Source of the DNA: Erodium maritimum
Taxonomy: Eukaryota > Streptophyta > Magnoliopsida > Geraniales > Geraniaceae
Assembly: GCA_963921825.1 (NCBI GenBank)
Contig: OY997591.1
Coordinates: 40,073,825-40,137,824, forward strand
DNA length: 64,000 bases
Direction of reading: 5' to 3'
Shown: positions 34,281 through 45,175 of the stretch, piece after piece
Layout of the letters: each line of letters starts with the position of its first letter
Position numbering within the stretch: the first letter of the stretch is position 1
The notes under the pieces: model-generated
Databases searched by the model: none
Seen by the model: only the letters and a program-made list of their open reading frames with translations
What the model was told of the DNA's origin: nothing
Made by a program: the position numbers and the translations under genes

Positions 34281-34440
34281 CCCAGGATGGCCAGTTGGAG
34301 CCGACACTTTCATCGTGGTCGGTGTCCGCATTCGGGTCTGCAGGAACAAAAAGGGCGTCATATGGATCTACTTGGTTTTGACTCGTCGAAAACCACGGCG
34401 AGTCGGGGAAGTTCGGTGGTGGGGGTGGTGGTGACTCCAT
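34276..34440 (-). CDS. Small proline-rich acidic ORF (54 codons), hypothetical
   Basis: The minus-strand ATG at 34438-34440 gives MESPPPPPPNFPDSPWFSTS followed by QNQVDPYDALFVPADPNADT and ending DHDESVGSNWPSWD. It has a proline run at the N-terminus, an acidic C-terminal half and two Trp near the end. I do not recognise it. The frame stays open upstream to 34692, encoding a hydrophobic stretch (YFLIGLVCVFLLLPLLQL); that extension crosses the start of a nested LTR at 34586, so the first ATG after the CT-rich stretch is preferred. It sits inside the MULE between the GRF gene and the Ulp1 gene. Expression is unproven. Confidence 0.35.
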   Translation of the reverse strand: MESPPPPPPNFPDSPWFSTSQNQVDPYDALFVPADPNADTDHDESVGSNWPSWD

Positions 34441-35192
34441 GGAGGATGGATGGGATGGGGGTTGCAGTTGCAACAAAGGAAGAAGAAGAAAAACGCAAAC
34501 GAGACCTATTAGGAAGTAGAATGGATTTTCAGTTTGTGTTGCATGTGTTCTAGATTGGTTTCTAATATAGACTTGGAAAAGCAGATGTAAGAACCGCTCC
34601 TGGTCAACGCCGGTCAAATCGGCAGAAAAACGGAAAAATTTAAAATTTTGGACATACACATAAATGAACCTGAAATTGACCCCGAGGGTCATATCGGACT
34701 TAAGTTGACCCCGATATCGACCAAAGTAAGTTATAAGTAACTCAGGGAAACTTTTTGACCAATTCGGGAAAAGTTGACTTTTTTGTCGAAAAAGTCAACC
34801 GAGCGACGTTTTGGTCCGTTCGAGGCCCGATTTGGATCCAAAAAGCTTAGCCGTCATCACAACGGTCTTAGTTGGGCCATTTTCCGGTAGAATGCGAAGT
34901 TTCGTAAATTCTTGGAAAATGGGCCTGCACGGGGCCCGAGATGGCCGAATTTCGCGAATCAGACTGAAAAATATCTACCAAGATATTTTTTTGAAGTGCG
35001 GGACCCACATTGTAAAGTCCGCTTCAAAAAAAAAGGTATTGGGTCGGACCGGACCCGACCAGCAACCCGGCCAGTCCAGACCCGGCCCGGGCAGGCTGTT
35101 TTAGCCATACGCGCCTGGGTCGTGCGGCCCAGTTCGACAAGGCCCGTTAGTCAGGCCCGGTTGGAGGTGGCCCATCCCGTTGGGAATTCGGG

Positions 35193-35200
35193 TATAAAAG
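35193..35200 (+). promoter_or_regulatory. TATA box of the LTR promoter
   Basis: TATAAAAG in the context GGGTATAAAAGGGACAAG, followed about 30 bp downstream by AAACCCTAACTTTTGCAGCC and a CT-rich leader. This is a canonical plant core promoter placed where U3 meets R. The other subfamily A LTRs in this window lack an equally good match. Confidence 0.65.
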
Positions 35201-36559
35201 GGACAAGTTACGGTGAAACCCTAACTTTTGCAGCCGTCCTCTTCGCTCTCTGATTCCCGAACCCTCCCATTCCTCACGCCATCGCCGACCTCCCGACCAC
35301 CCATTCTTCTTCTCCTCCGATTCCCTCCCGACGCCGTTCATCTCCCTCACCGGCCATCTCCCCCAACCCTCCATCTCCTCTCATCTCTCTTCCAGTCAAC
35401 AACTCCGACAACCCCGACCTCCTCTCTCTCACCGTCCGCTCCTTCACTCTCCTCACGTCACCATCGATCCCCCTCGCCGTCCGTCTCTCTGTCCTCTCTC
35501 AGAGACCGAGCCCATCTCGCCCTCTTACCTCCCGAGCCCCGTCGTCGTGCCGTCCAGAAGATCTCGCCGGCGAGCGCGACAGATCTGGGGACGAAATCGC
35601 CGGTGTCATCCAGATCCGAGGCGGAATCCCCGCCGTGCTCCGCCGCCGCGCCCGACGTCGCATCCCCTCTCTCGTAACTGTCGTTCTTCCTACGGTGAGC
35701 ACTAACCGTGAGACTTTGACCGCCGGCGTCTCCGCCGGTGGTCGGAATCTGTTCCGGCACCCTTCTCCCTCTTCCATTTTTAATTATTGTCCCGAGCCTT
35801 GCGTTGGATCTGTGCAAGTCGAACACCTTTTGTTGAACCGAAAAAATTAAAGAGCAAGATTTATTAAAAAGGGAAATATTTTGAATCAAAACCAGATTGG
35901 AGTAAAAGATGGTTTTTTTGGACTGTTGAACGAACTTGAGAACTCGGACGAGTAAACCGGACTTTGAACGAGAACTAAAAAGCGGAACGCTAAATCGGAC
36001 CTCGGGAATCGAGCCGGGATCCGTGCACTGGGAACCGTGTCTCGGTAAACGTGCACTGGGTTCTGTGCTCGGGTGCTCGAACCCGATTCGTCGAAATCCC
36101 GCTTTTGACCGTTCATGTTTAAAGGGGAAAAGTATTGGACTTACTTCGGACCGTTACCTGATCTGATCGTAAGTTTGAATTGTTAAAAACCTAGGTTTGG
36201 ACTTCGCCCAAGAAGACAGAGAGGAGGCTAGCCGGACAGCAGTTGATAGGAGTATTTGTTCGAGGAAGACCACAAGGTAGGGAAAAGTAGCCGGATCTCG
36301 GCCCTGACTGGGGAAAGTTAACAGTAGAATTGCATGTGACACCGGGGTGTCGTGGGTTGAATAGGTTTATTTAAATATTAGAAAAGCATGATACGAGATT
36401 GCTGCGAATGTTGGAAATGCATGTGACACTTAGTAGTGTTGTAGGAGCAGTGAACTTAGCGATACTAGATTTACTAGAGGCATATGACCATGCCCGGAGG
36501 TTGTTTGTGTGAACTTATCGATCTTAGGACTGTTGGAGGCTTTGGTTAAGCCGGAGGTT

Positions 36560-37255
36560 GATTGATTATGGTGTCTTGGGTGGCCTTGAGAGCCCGTGTA
36601 CTAAGGTTGGTGTCTTTGGCTGGCCTGACCGAGTTAAAGTCTCGGGGGAGGTTGCAAGCATTCTTTGGCTGGCTTACGAGTTAGAGTCTCGGTAAGTTGC
36701 GAGCGTGTATTATTGTTGGGTTTTGGGTGGCCACGAGTGCCCGTTGGGTCGTCGAACCCGTGTCTTTACCTTTGGTGTTTTGGGTGGCCATGTGTGCCTG
36801 TGGGGTTGTGAACCCGTGTCTTTACTGTTGGTGGTTGGAGTGGTCGTGAGTGCCCGTGGGGTTGTTGAGCCCGTGAGTTACTGTTGGTGTGTCTTGGGTG
36901 GCCATGAGAGCCCGTGTTTAACTGTCGAGTCTTGGGTGGCCATGAGAGCCCGTGTTTGACTGGTTAGTCTTGGGTGGCCATGAGAGCCCGTGTTTGACTG
37001 TTGAGTCTTGGGTGGCCATGAGGGCCCGTGTTTGACTGTTGGTGTCTGGGGAGGCCGTGTGTGCCCGTGGGGTTGTTGAACCTGTGTCCTTACTGTTGGT
37101 GTGTCTTGGGAGGCCGTGAGTGCCTGTGGGGTTGTTGAACCCGTGTCTTTATCGTTGGCGTGTCTTGGGAGGCCGTGAGTGCCCGTGGGGCTGTTGAGTC
37201 CGTGTTTTGTGGTTGGTGTCTTGGGTGGCCATGAGTGCCTGTGGAGTGCTGAACC
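36560..37255 (+). repeat. LTR minisatellite, GGTGGCCATGAG type
   Basis: More than ten imperfect units of about 37-60 bp share GGTGGCCATGAGAGCCCGTG or the variant GGAGGCCGTGAGTGCCTGTG, each followed by a TACTGTTGGTGTCTT-like spacer. Confidence 0.85.
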
Positions 37256-37324
37256 TGTGTTGTTGCTGTTTGTTGAACTTGCATGTGATTGTGATTGTGG
37301 TTACCTGAGTGAGAGAGGTTACTG

Positions 37325-37620
37325 AGACAGGTCGACTGCCTGGACCGACTGGGATCGGAAATAGCGAGGGACAGAGAAGTTGTAAGACAGGTCGACTGCC
37401 TAGACCGACTTTGTGTTGAAAAGAGCGAGGGACAGAGAAGTTGTAAGACAGGTCGACTGCCTGGACCGAGTTTGTGTTGGAAAGAGCGAGGGACAGAGAA
37501 GTTGTAAGACAGGTCGACTGCCTGGACCGACTTTCTGTTGGAAAGAGCGAAGGACAGAGAGGTTACTGAGACAGGTCGACCACCTGGCCCGACTGAGATC
37601 GAAAAGGGCGAGAAACAGAG
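37325..37620 (+). repeat. LTR minisatellite, ACAGGTCGACTGCCTGGACC type (about 60 bp x 5)
   Basis: Five units of about 60 bp, each with ACAGGTCGACTGCCTGGACC, then a GACTTTGTGTTGGAAAGAGC-like part and GAGGGACAGAGAAGTTGTAA. The GGTCGACNGCCTG(G/A) core is shared with 30970-31185 in the LTR at 28976. Confidence 0.85.
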
Positions 37621-38238
37621 ATACATAATTGGTTACTGAGCAGCTGGGTTGCGATCCTTTGTGATCTTGTTTGGTGTGCGATCCTTTGTGATCTTGTTTG
37701 GTGTGCGATCCTTTGTGATCTTGTTTGGGGTTGCGTAGTTCTTTTGAGTCCTTGGAAGAGGTCGTGATCGTTGTGTCGGGTCTACTTACGTGTTTGAGTG
37801 TTGAGTCGTTCGATGAAGGTCACCGTGGGTGTTTGTCAGTCAGAGTACTTGAGTTGGGGACAGTGATACCCGGAGTTGAGTTTGTTGTTGGTGTTACCGG
37901 CATTGTCTACTAATTATGCCGTAGTCAGTCTGTTATCTGTGGTGGTGAGCGAACGCTCACCCCTAGCTGCTTTTCCTACATGTGCTGATCACATGACGGA
38001 CTAGGGGAGCTCTCGAAGCTTGTGGAGCTAGGAGCGGAGTCCAGGTTCAGTCTTTTGAGTCTAGTGACGGATACCTTGTACTTTTGTCCACGTGTTGGGA
38101 CGTGTTTTTAAGTTGTAAATATTATTTTGATTAATTAAATGGAGATTTTAAAGTGTTTATCCAAAACAAGTTTCATTGTTTTATTGTTTTTAAAACGTTC
38201 GCGTCCCGAGTTCGGTTTACTGAAATTGGGGCGTGACA

Positions 38239-40496
38239 CACATGACACATGTCACCCATGTGGTGGTGGTTGGTTTTTAAAATAAAGAAAAAGAAATGAG
38301 AGTGGTAGTTTTGTAAATAAGAGGTGAGGTGTTTTTTTGAAACAAAATAAAGAAGGGAAAGGCAGTGAGTGTTCGGCCAAATAGAGAAAAAGGAGAGAAG
38401 GAGAGAGAAAAGAAGAGAGAAGGATGAAAGGAAAAAGGAAAAGGAAAGGGTGAGTTTTTGGTGATTTCCCGACGATCCGACCGACCGATCGACTCAACGA
38501 CTGCGGATTCGAACTCCCCTCATCATTCCCTACGATGAGAACCCATTCTTTTCTCGTTTTGGTACGTTTGAAAATTAGGGTTTGAGTTTAAACGAGTCAA
38601 ATATGGTTGGGTTTTGGTTAGAATTGGTTTAAAGACGAATGGTTGAGGTTTGGGGTTCGTTAGGAACGTTTTGAGGCGAAAAGGAAAATTTTCCATTATG
38701 GCCGTGTGGGGCCCACTTGCCCGGGCCTCGGTTTTTTCGTGTCCGAGTGGTTTTGGATGATCCCCGAATCGACACTTCACACCCGGAACGAATTATGGGA
38801 TTAAATTGTGGAAATTGGAAACTTCAGGTTTAGAAACTTTAAACGCGAATTAAATCGCTCGGAAGTCGGAAATTAATTTCGTCGATTGCGTTGGAAAACT
38901 TGAATTATTTAAGGATCGTAGAAACGAAAATGGGAATTTTCGGAGCCCCTGAAGGTGTTTTTCCGATCCCGGACAGATTCGCCGAGCCTGGCGAATCGGG
39001 CCTTTCCGGGCCCGTGGTTGACAATGTCGAGTAATTGGGATGTTTGAGAGTGATCGACATTTTCGGGGTTGGTTTTGAGCGTCAAATTCATTAAATTTCA
39101 GCTTTGCCTGCGAACTTAAAAAGCGTTTCAATTTGTGATCTTGTTAGATCGTGCCGCCGACCGTGGATAAGGGAGGCTAAGCGGGTGACTGCGAGCGCGC
39201 CGGAGCTTGAGTGTGGATATTTGGAAAGCGTTACGAGGTAGTGAAAAGTAGCCAGATATTTGCCTTGACTAGGGAAAGTTATTAGTAGAAATGCATGTGA
39301 CACTTGGTGGTGTCGTAGGATAAGTGAATTTATCGAACAATAGAAATGAATGTGGGCACTTAGTTGTGCCCATAGGTTAAGTAACTTGTTGTGTTTATGA
39401 TTGTGGCTATGTGTGCCTTTAGGGTGTTGAACCCATATGTTACTGATTGTGTTTCGTGGGTGGCCATGTGTGCCTGTGGGGTGTTAAACCTGTATTGTTG
39501 CTGACTGTCTTGCTGAGGGTAGTTAGTCAATGTATTATTGTCGCTATTTGTTGAACCCGTATGTTACTAATTGTGTTTCGTGGGTGGCCATGTGTGCCTG
39601 TGGGGTGTTAAACCTGTATTGTTGCTGACTGTCTTGGTGAGGGGTAGTTAGTCGATGTATTATTGTCGCTATTTGTTGAACCTTGTGTGTTGACTGTGAT
39701 TGCATGGAGGTTGGGCCCACCTGACGACAAAGGGTGCCACGGGGTCGCGCGCGTAAGGGTTGGCAAGCCTTCCAACTAACCATCGGTAAAGAGTGCATTA
39801 TCCTGCGATGAAGGGAGGCTCCCCTTCCGACTAGCTATCGGAAAAGTATTGTTGTATATGTCGCGAACAGGTCGACTGCCTGGCCCGACTGCGTGTCGGG
39901 GAAAGTTGCGTGGGGCAGGCTCAAGCCCAGTCGGTTAGCGACCGACAACTCAGTAGCTAGTGTACGGTCCTTTGTGATCTTGGGTGTTGCGTGGTTATTA
40001 TTGGCGTATTTGATTGAGGTCGTAACTGCTGGGTCGGGTCTACATTACGTGTCCGGGTTTTTTAGATGGTTGGGAAAGTTGAACAGTTGTATTGCGTGAC
40101 CATCAGTCTAAATTGTGTTTTTGGGGTAGTAGTCCCCGGGGTTGTTATTGTCGGGTTCCCGGCATTTCTGCTGGTATGCCGTGGTCAACCTGGTATCCGT
40201 GGCGGTGAGCGAAATGCTCACCCCTGCTACTTTTCCTGCAGGTACTGGTCGTGAGACGGACTAGGAGGGCCCTCGAAGCTTGAAGAGCTGGGAGCGGAAG
40301 TCCGGGTCTCTGGGTAGTTAGTGACGTACCTTGTAGCTCGTTTGTACATCGGTTTGAACGTATTTTCCGCTGTAAAATTATCGTTTTTGTTTAACTCAAG
40401 TGTTGATTTAAAGAGGTTTATTAAAATGTTTGAAAATTGTTTATTGTTTCACCGTTCGCGTTCCGGCTTCGGTCCTACCGAATTCGGGGCGTGACA
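38239..40496 (+). mobile_element. 5'-truncated gypsy LTR joined to the preceding LTR (2258 bp)
   Basis: It starts inside the LTR consensus, at the stretch homologous to 29398 onward (CACATGTCA...ATGTGGTGGTG), and runs to TTCGGGGCGTGACA. The first 400 bp or so and any internal region are missing. Together with the LTR at 34586 it is flanked by GCAGA/GCAGT, so the pair is best read as one insertion reduced by deletion between two LTRs. It contains a 124-bp direct duplication (about 39429-39553 and 39553-39677). Its hairpin copy at 40204 is imperfect (GTGAGCGAAATGCTCAC). Confidence 0.75.
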
Positions 40497-41184
40497 GCAG
40501 TTACATGATTACAAAAATTTAATTTGACATGACAAGTAGGGTTTAAGAAGTTATTACAAGTGATAATTACATGTAAGAAGTTATTACAAGTGATAATTAC
40601 ATGTAAGACGAAAAGACTCTTCGGTTCATGTATAGGCATGACCCTATAACTATAATTAATTTGACAAGACACAACTGTTCAAAATCCAATTAAAACTGAT
40701 TGACACATACATTCATTACCAGAATACATCCCAGATTTGAAATATATATTATAGACTTGAAAACCATTCTAGAAATATATTTTCTAGAATTCACATCCAT
40801 ACTTGAAATATATTTTCTAGACTTCAAAACCATTCTAGGAATATATTTTCTAGACTAGAGAATAAGACTAGAAATATGTTCCCAGAACTGATCAGAATGA
40901 GTCTCCGACCGTAAATATGTCCTCATATGTTCAATTTCCAAAAAAACCTAACGTACAAAATAGTATAATCCATGTAACATATAACAATTAACAGTACAAT
41001 TCATTCAACATAAGGCTAACATTATAATAATACATGAAAGCAGTTTAGAATTAACACCAATCTTGGTCACCAAAATAATAAAATTCACATAAAAGTGTAG
41101 AATTCAAATTATAATCCACCTCAAATATTAAAATTCTCAGTCATTGAAACCAGTAAAGTTTTATCCTTCATGATCTAAAAAAAT
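40497..41184. repeat. AT-rich gene-free MULE interior with ATATTTTCTAGA repeats
   Basis: The words AAATATATTTTCTAGA(C/A)TT and AAACCATTCTAGAAATATAT recur several times between 40740 and 40880. GTTATTACAAGTGATAATTACATGTAAGA is duplicated at 40550-40607. No ORF of note. Confidence 0.65.
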
Positions 41185-44100
41185 TCAGTTATTTTTGTAA
41201 TCCAATAGTTTATCGAATTGTGTTGCTATATCCACACACATCTTCAAACGGTACACAGAGACATGCCGTGGTTGCATATAAATTGGGATCGGAAATGATT
41301 GTAGCTCCATCTCGCAATACTTCAGCGCATAAACACCTGAGTCTCCTCTGCACAATAAAACCGAATTAGTGACAACTAAGTAAGGGTAAGAGTTATAGAA
41401 CAAAAAAAGTTATAAGAGGAAAAGTTGTAGAATATTCCATACGCCTGCTCCGCTTGAGGAAAATCCGTCCGCTCTTCACACGTCCACATTGTGCCCGAAT
41501 GGAGTAATTCCCCGTGAAAATTCTTGGCAGCAATGAGAATTTGTGGGAACATCACAAAAAAAGGTTCCATCACTCTAGAAATATCTGGGACAACTCTTCT
41601 ATCGCAGTCATACATTATGAGCTTGCAGAGAGATACGTTCGCCTCCACCATAACCCAATGCTGTGCTATTTCGTCCAACAACAAAGGAAAAAATATTCTT
41701 TCAGAACCTACCAATGCCTTAGCAGCAAAGATCGGAAGATCGCCCCTAACGTATTCCATTAAGTGATCTGCTACTTGGGGGTTCTCACTTTCACTCCATG
41801 CCATGTGCCCTTCCTTGACAACATCTACAAATTCTGTGTCCAACACCACAACATTCTGTGCATACTGCTTAGTGAAACGCCCCTGCCGCTTTCTAATTCC
41901 AAACAGGCAATCATTCGTTTGCTGCATACATGAAAGTGAATTATATTAAATTTAAATTAAATTGAAAACAATGCAAATAATTAAGGTTCCACCTTACCCT
42001 TGCATTCAACTTGTCGTTTGACCGGCTGAGAGTTTTGTAGTAAGACGAGGTGACCTGTCCGTAAGGTGTTTTTGGGATTTCCTCTAAGGGTATGTTCTTC
42101 CTCCTCAGTTTTGCAATCACATCCTTATAAACCCGGGTTGTGGATTGATCAGGCATAAGAAGAGGGTTCAACTTCTCCAAGTTCCCTTCAAGTCTCCTCT
42201 TCTTATCCTTTGTTGCTTCACTGTCCCGCTCGTGTATAACAGGAGCCGAGACTTTCGTCGAGCTTGATTCTTCTCTCTTCCGCTTTCTTGTGGCAGGATT
42301 CTTTGTGGAAACCTTCTTTTTGCTCCATGTGGCAGACTTCTTTGTGTTAGACTTCACCTTGTTTGCTAAACGCTTACTTATAATCGTTCTACCTGGAATT
42401 TCCTTGGCCTTTTCAGCAACAGCCGACTCATGGACCTCTTGGTTCACATCAACTATTTCCTTCTCAACGGACTGTTCCTTTTCATTCACATCTTCCCCTT
42501 CATTGACATCCTCACCAACACTTACTTGTTTGTTCACTTCATTCACTTCTTCAGTCACATTTCCTTGTTTTTTCACTTCAACTACAGCGGGCACACCTTC
42601 TTGTCCAGTTGCCACTCTTTGTTGGTTCACTTCCTGTTCAACGGCAAATCCAATTTTTACAACATCAACATCCTCTCCATCGTCTCCACCAGTGGGCAAT
42701 CCCACTTCTTGTTGGTTCACATTTACATTCACATCCATTTCCTCATCGGGCACTTCTTCTTCTTGGTTCACTTCAACTCCAGTGGGCACACCTTCTTGTT
42801 TCAACACCTTCGCACCAACATCCGCCGTCACATTATCGAACATGTCCATGCCATCTTCTTGGCTCTTCTGGTTGTCCTGCCCAGGAAATGATGCTTCAGA
42901 ACATGCTCGGAAGTGGTTTGATGGACTGTCTTCATTTTGCCGGGATGACAGAGCTTTCATGATCACCTCAAATTGTGTTTTCTGCACTTCCAACACACTT
43001 TTCACATCAGTCTGCACTGACAGGACATGGTTCATTAGCAGCTCAATTTGCTCCATGACAGCCTTGTAAAGTCCATCATTGGACTGTGGGTGTGACGTAT
43101 GAACCTCCTCTGGTGCTGCTGGTGGAGTTGGCGGTGCCACATGGACGGTCTCATCTTGTGGAAATGAAACAATATAGCCTTGCTCCATCTTTTCCACCAT
43201 GTTGTCCAACAACGGATTCAGATGTTCTTCTTCTTGGTTCACGAATTCTTCCATCCAAGGCTGCTTCTTTTCTTCCTCAGTGGGGACCAACAGACTTACT
43301 ATTTCCTGAGCATAAAAACGAATAAAATTAATACCTGTAAAATTTGTATGAAAACACATATATTATATGAAAATTAAATTCCTAACCTCTGGTGTGCTTT
43401 GTAAGAGTGCTTCCCTAACAACACTGTAAGACGGATTTCTACTCCACATTGTCTTCCATTTTAAAATTCTAGGCAACTCTACGCCGTAATCTTCACGAAT
43501 TCTTGCGAACTTCGTTGCTAATGATGGTATGCGTTCAAATGCAAGTACCTACGACAAAAGATACAAATCATAAGAGACATCATGTACACTACGATATTAA
43601 AAAAAATATTTGTGTGAAGGAATAGTTACTTACTGTGAGAGGAAGAAAAAAGCCGGCATATGTCATACTACTCTCATTTCTTGGGTTCTTCTGAGCCACA
43701 AAAATTTTATTTCTCAACTTCCTTGCTTTTATCTGTTTTATGAGATAACTGAAGGACAGATTACCCCAAGGGTATTTGTAGAACATCTTCAAGTTATCCA
43801 CTAATGCCAAATAGTTTCGATCCAGCTTATGGAAGCGTCTGTCCAATGGCATCAATACTCCACCAATGATCAACAACAAGCAAACCCTAATGATATCCCA
43901 ATTAGGCTTCGTAGAAGTCCTAACCTCCATTTGTTCGCCAACCAACTGGGTCAATTTCTTCTCTAAGGTCAACATACTAGCTTTGAAGGTCTGGAAGTGT
44001 TTCGAGGAAAAAACTTCGGACTTCAATTGTTTTCTTAAAAGTTTATCATCGGGAAAAGCTCCACACTTCAGCCCCGATATTAAACAGTATTCCTTTAAAG

Positions 44101-44740
44101 AAAATCTTACAGGTCTTCCTTGGACCAAGAACCAGATTTCGGACGACCGGTCCAAGTCAATTTCTCGAACTAACAGCGCCTAAGGAATTTGACAAGAATT
44201 GTCAGCACTCGGTTGGATGTCCATCAAATGACCAAATGGAGCTTTTTAAGGGTACGAAGGTGGATTTCATCATCACTTAACATCTCAAATTCTCCTTTGA
44301 TGAACTTAAAAGTTGCCCCTACATGACTCTTCACTGATATCTTGCAGTCGAAATGTTCATTCTCGGCCAAAAGAGATTTAAACTCCGGCAGCTCAATTTG
44401 TACTAATTGTGCATTTTCTAGGATTGCACCTGAACTTTCACCCTCATCATAACTTCAAATTTCTCCGTCGAAGAAAGTTGACCTAGAACTTTCATTTTCT
44501 TCAGCATGTGAGTTTTCCCAGATTGCGAGCCAGAGCAACCCCTGATTTGACGACCTAGAAATCCCCTAAACCGTATCTAAGCATAACGAATAAAACCCCC
44601 TAAATGTCTACATTCAAACAGGAATTCAACGTATCTACACAACAATTAAACACAATTTCACCCAAATTTCAGCCTATCTAAGCATAAGCAGGGAATGGAA
44701 ACCAGATGGGTTAGGGCTTACTTACCATCTCAGCTACGAC
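41185..44740 (-). pseudogene. DUF1985-Ulp1 (C48 cysteine protease-like) gene, multi-exon, catalytic Cys replaced
   Basis: Coding exons joined in phase 0, minus strand: up to about 44550 to 43634; 43548-43387; 43305-41998; 41921-41443; 41347-41185. The first carries DUF1985 (FKFIKGEFEMLSDDEIHLRT; WFLVQGRPVRFSLKEYCLIS). The next continues VLAFERIPSLATKFARIRED with LPRILKWKTMW. The third is a 430-residue Glu/Val/Asn-rich linker with a basic end. The fourth holds the Ulp1 core (AQHWVMVEANVSLCKLIMYD; catalytic His in HW, Asp in YDCD). The last reads GDSGVYALKYCEME, where the nucleophile of GDCGVY is Ser. Lesions: stops near 44452 and at 44180-44182, frameshift near 44245. A leader exon ends at 44726 (GTAAG donor). 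Intact relatives are SUMO-protease-like genes carried by MULEs. Confidence 0.85.
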
Positions 44741-45175
44741 AATACCGATACATGTAGCCCGTGGAGAATGGAAACTGGAATTCGATCCTTCGAGCTTGCT
44801 TGAGAAGAACGAAGACGATTCCTTGTTGGAGATCAGTTGGGTCGAGGGTTTATGGGTTTTGGGGGGTTTTGGTTTGAGTCGAAGAAGAAGAAGAAAATAG
44901 AATTGAAGGAGGGAAAAACACAGCTAACAAATTTTTTTTAAATTTGAAGTTGAAGCTGAGTAGGATAATTTGAAGAGCTGACAAGGATAATTGGAAGATG
45001 ACAAGGCAATTTTGTTGAAGTGCAAAAATGGCACAAAAGTAATCTCATGCATTTTACTGATAAAAAGAAAATAAAAAATAAAAGAAATAAGTTCAGCTAA
45101 ATTACGAGGTCTGCCACCGTAAGACTTTCCTAGAATAAGGCCATTTGGGTAAATTGGCCCTCTGATTTTTCTCAA

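Larger units (their letters stand above)
34586..38238 (+). mobile_element. Gypsy LTR, subfamily A, long form with TATA box (3653 bp)
   Basis: It begins TGTAAGAACCGCTCCTGGTC and ends AAATTGGGGCGTGACA. The first 400 bp and the part after 36275 match the other subfamily A LTRs. Between about 35020 and 36260 the sequence is different: GC-rich, with GGTATAAAAGGG at 35191 and a long CT-rich leader (35230-35560). The left flank is GCAGA (34581-34585). There is no matching TSD at 38239; instead a second, 5'-truncated LTR follows directly, and GCAGT lies beyond that at 40497-40501. Confidence 0.85.
25890..45159. mobile_element. Mutator-like element (Ulp1-MULE) with transposase, GRF zinc-finger and Ulp1 genes
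   Basis: The TIRs pair over about 35-40 bp: left GGCCTTATTACCCAAATGGC; right, reverse-complemented, GGCCAATTTACCCAAATGGC; both continue CTTATTCTAGGA. The flanks are a perfect 10-bp duplication CTCTGATTTT (25880-25889 and 45160-45169), in the 9-11 bp range of Mutator elements. The span is 19,270 bp, of which about 8.7 kb is nested LTR material, leaving about 10.6 kb. Contents: transposase (+, 26787-32130), GRF zinc-finger gene (+, 33045-33787), small proline-rich ORF (-, 34276-34440) and DUF1985-Ulp1 gene (-, 41185-44740). MULEs carrying Ulp1-like genes are known in plants (Kaonashi type). All genes carry lesions. Confidence 0.9.

Noticed and set aside
35228..35677. 149-codon Ser/Pro-rich ORF
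   Set aside because: It is the CT-rich leader downstream of the LTR TATA box. The composition explains the open frame; no domain and no counterpart in other LTRs.
37090..37626. 178-codon minus-strand ORF with repeated RQSTCL units
   Set aside because: It is a translation of the 60-bp and 37-bp LTR minisatellites.
42290..43069. 259-codon plus-strand ORF rich in Ser/Thr/Phe
   Set aside because: It is antisense to the Glu/Val-rich linker of the Ulp1 gene, whose spliced frame and domains are on the minus strand.
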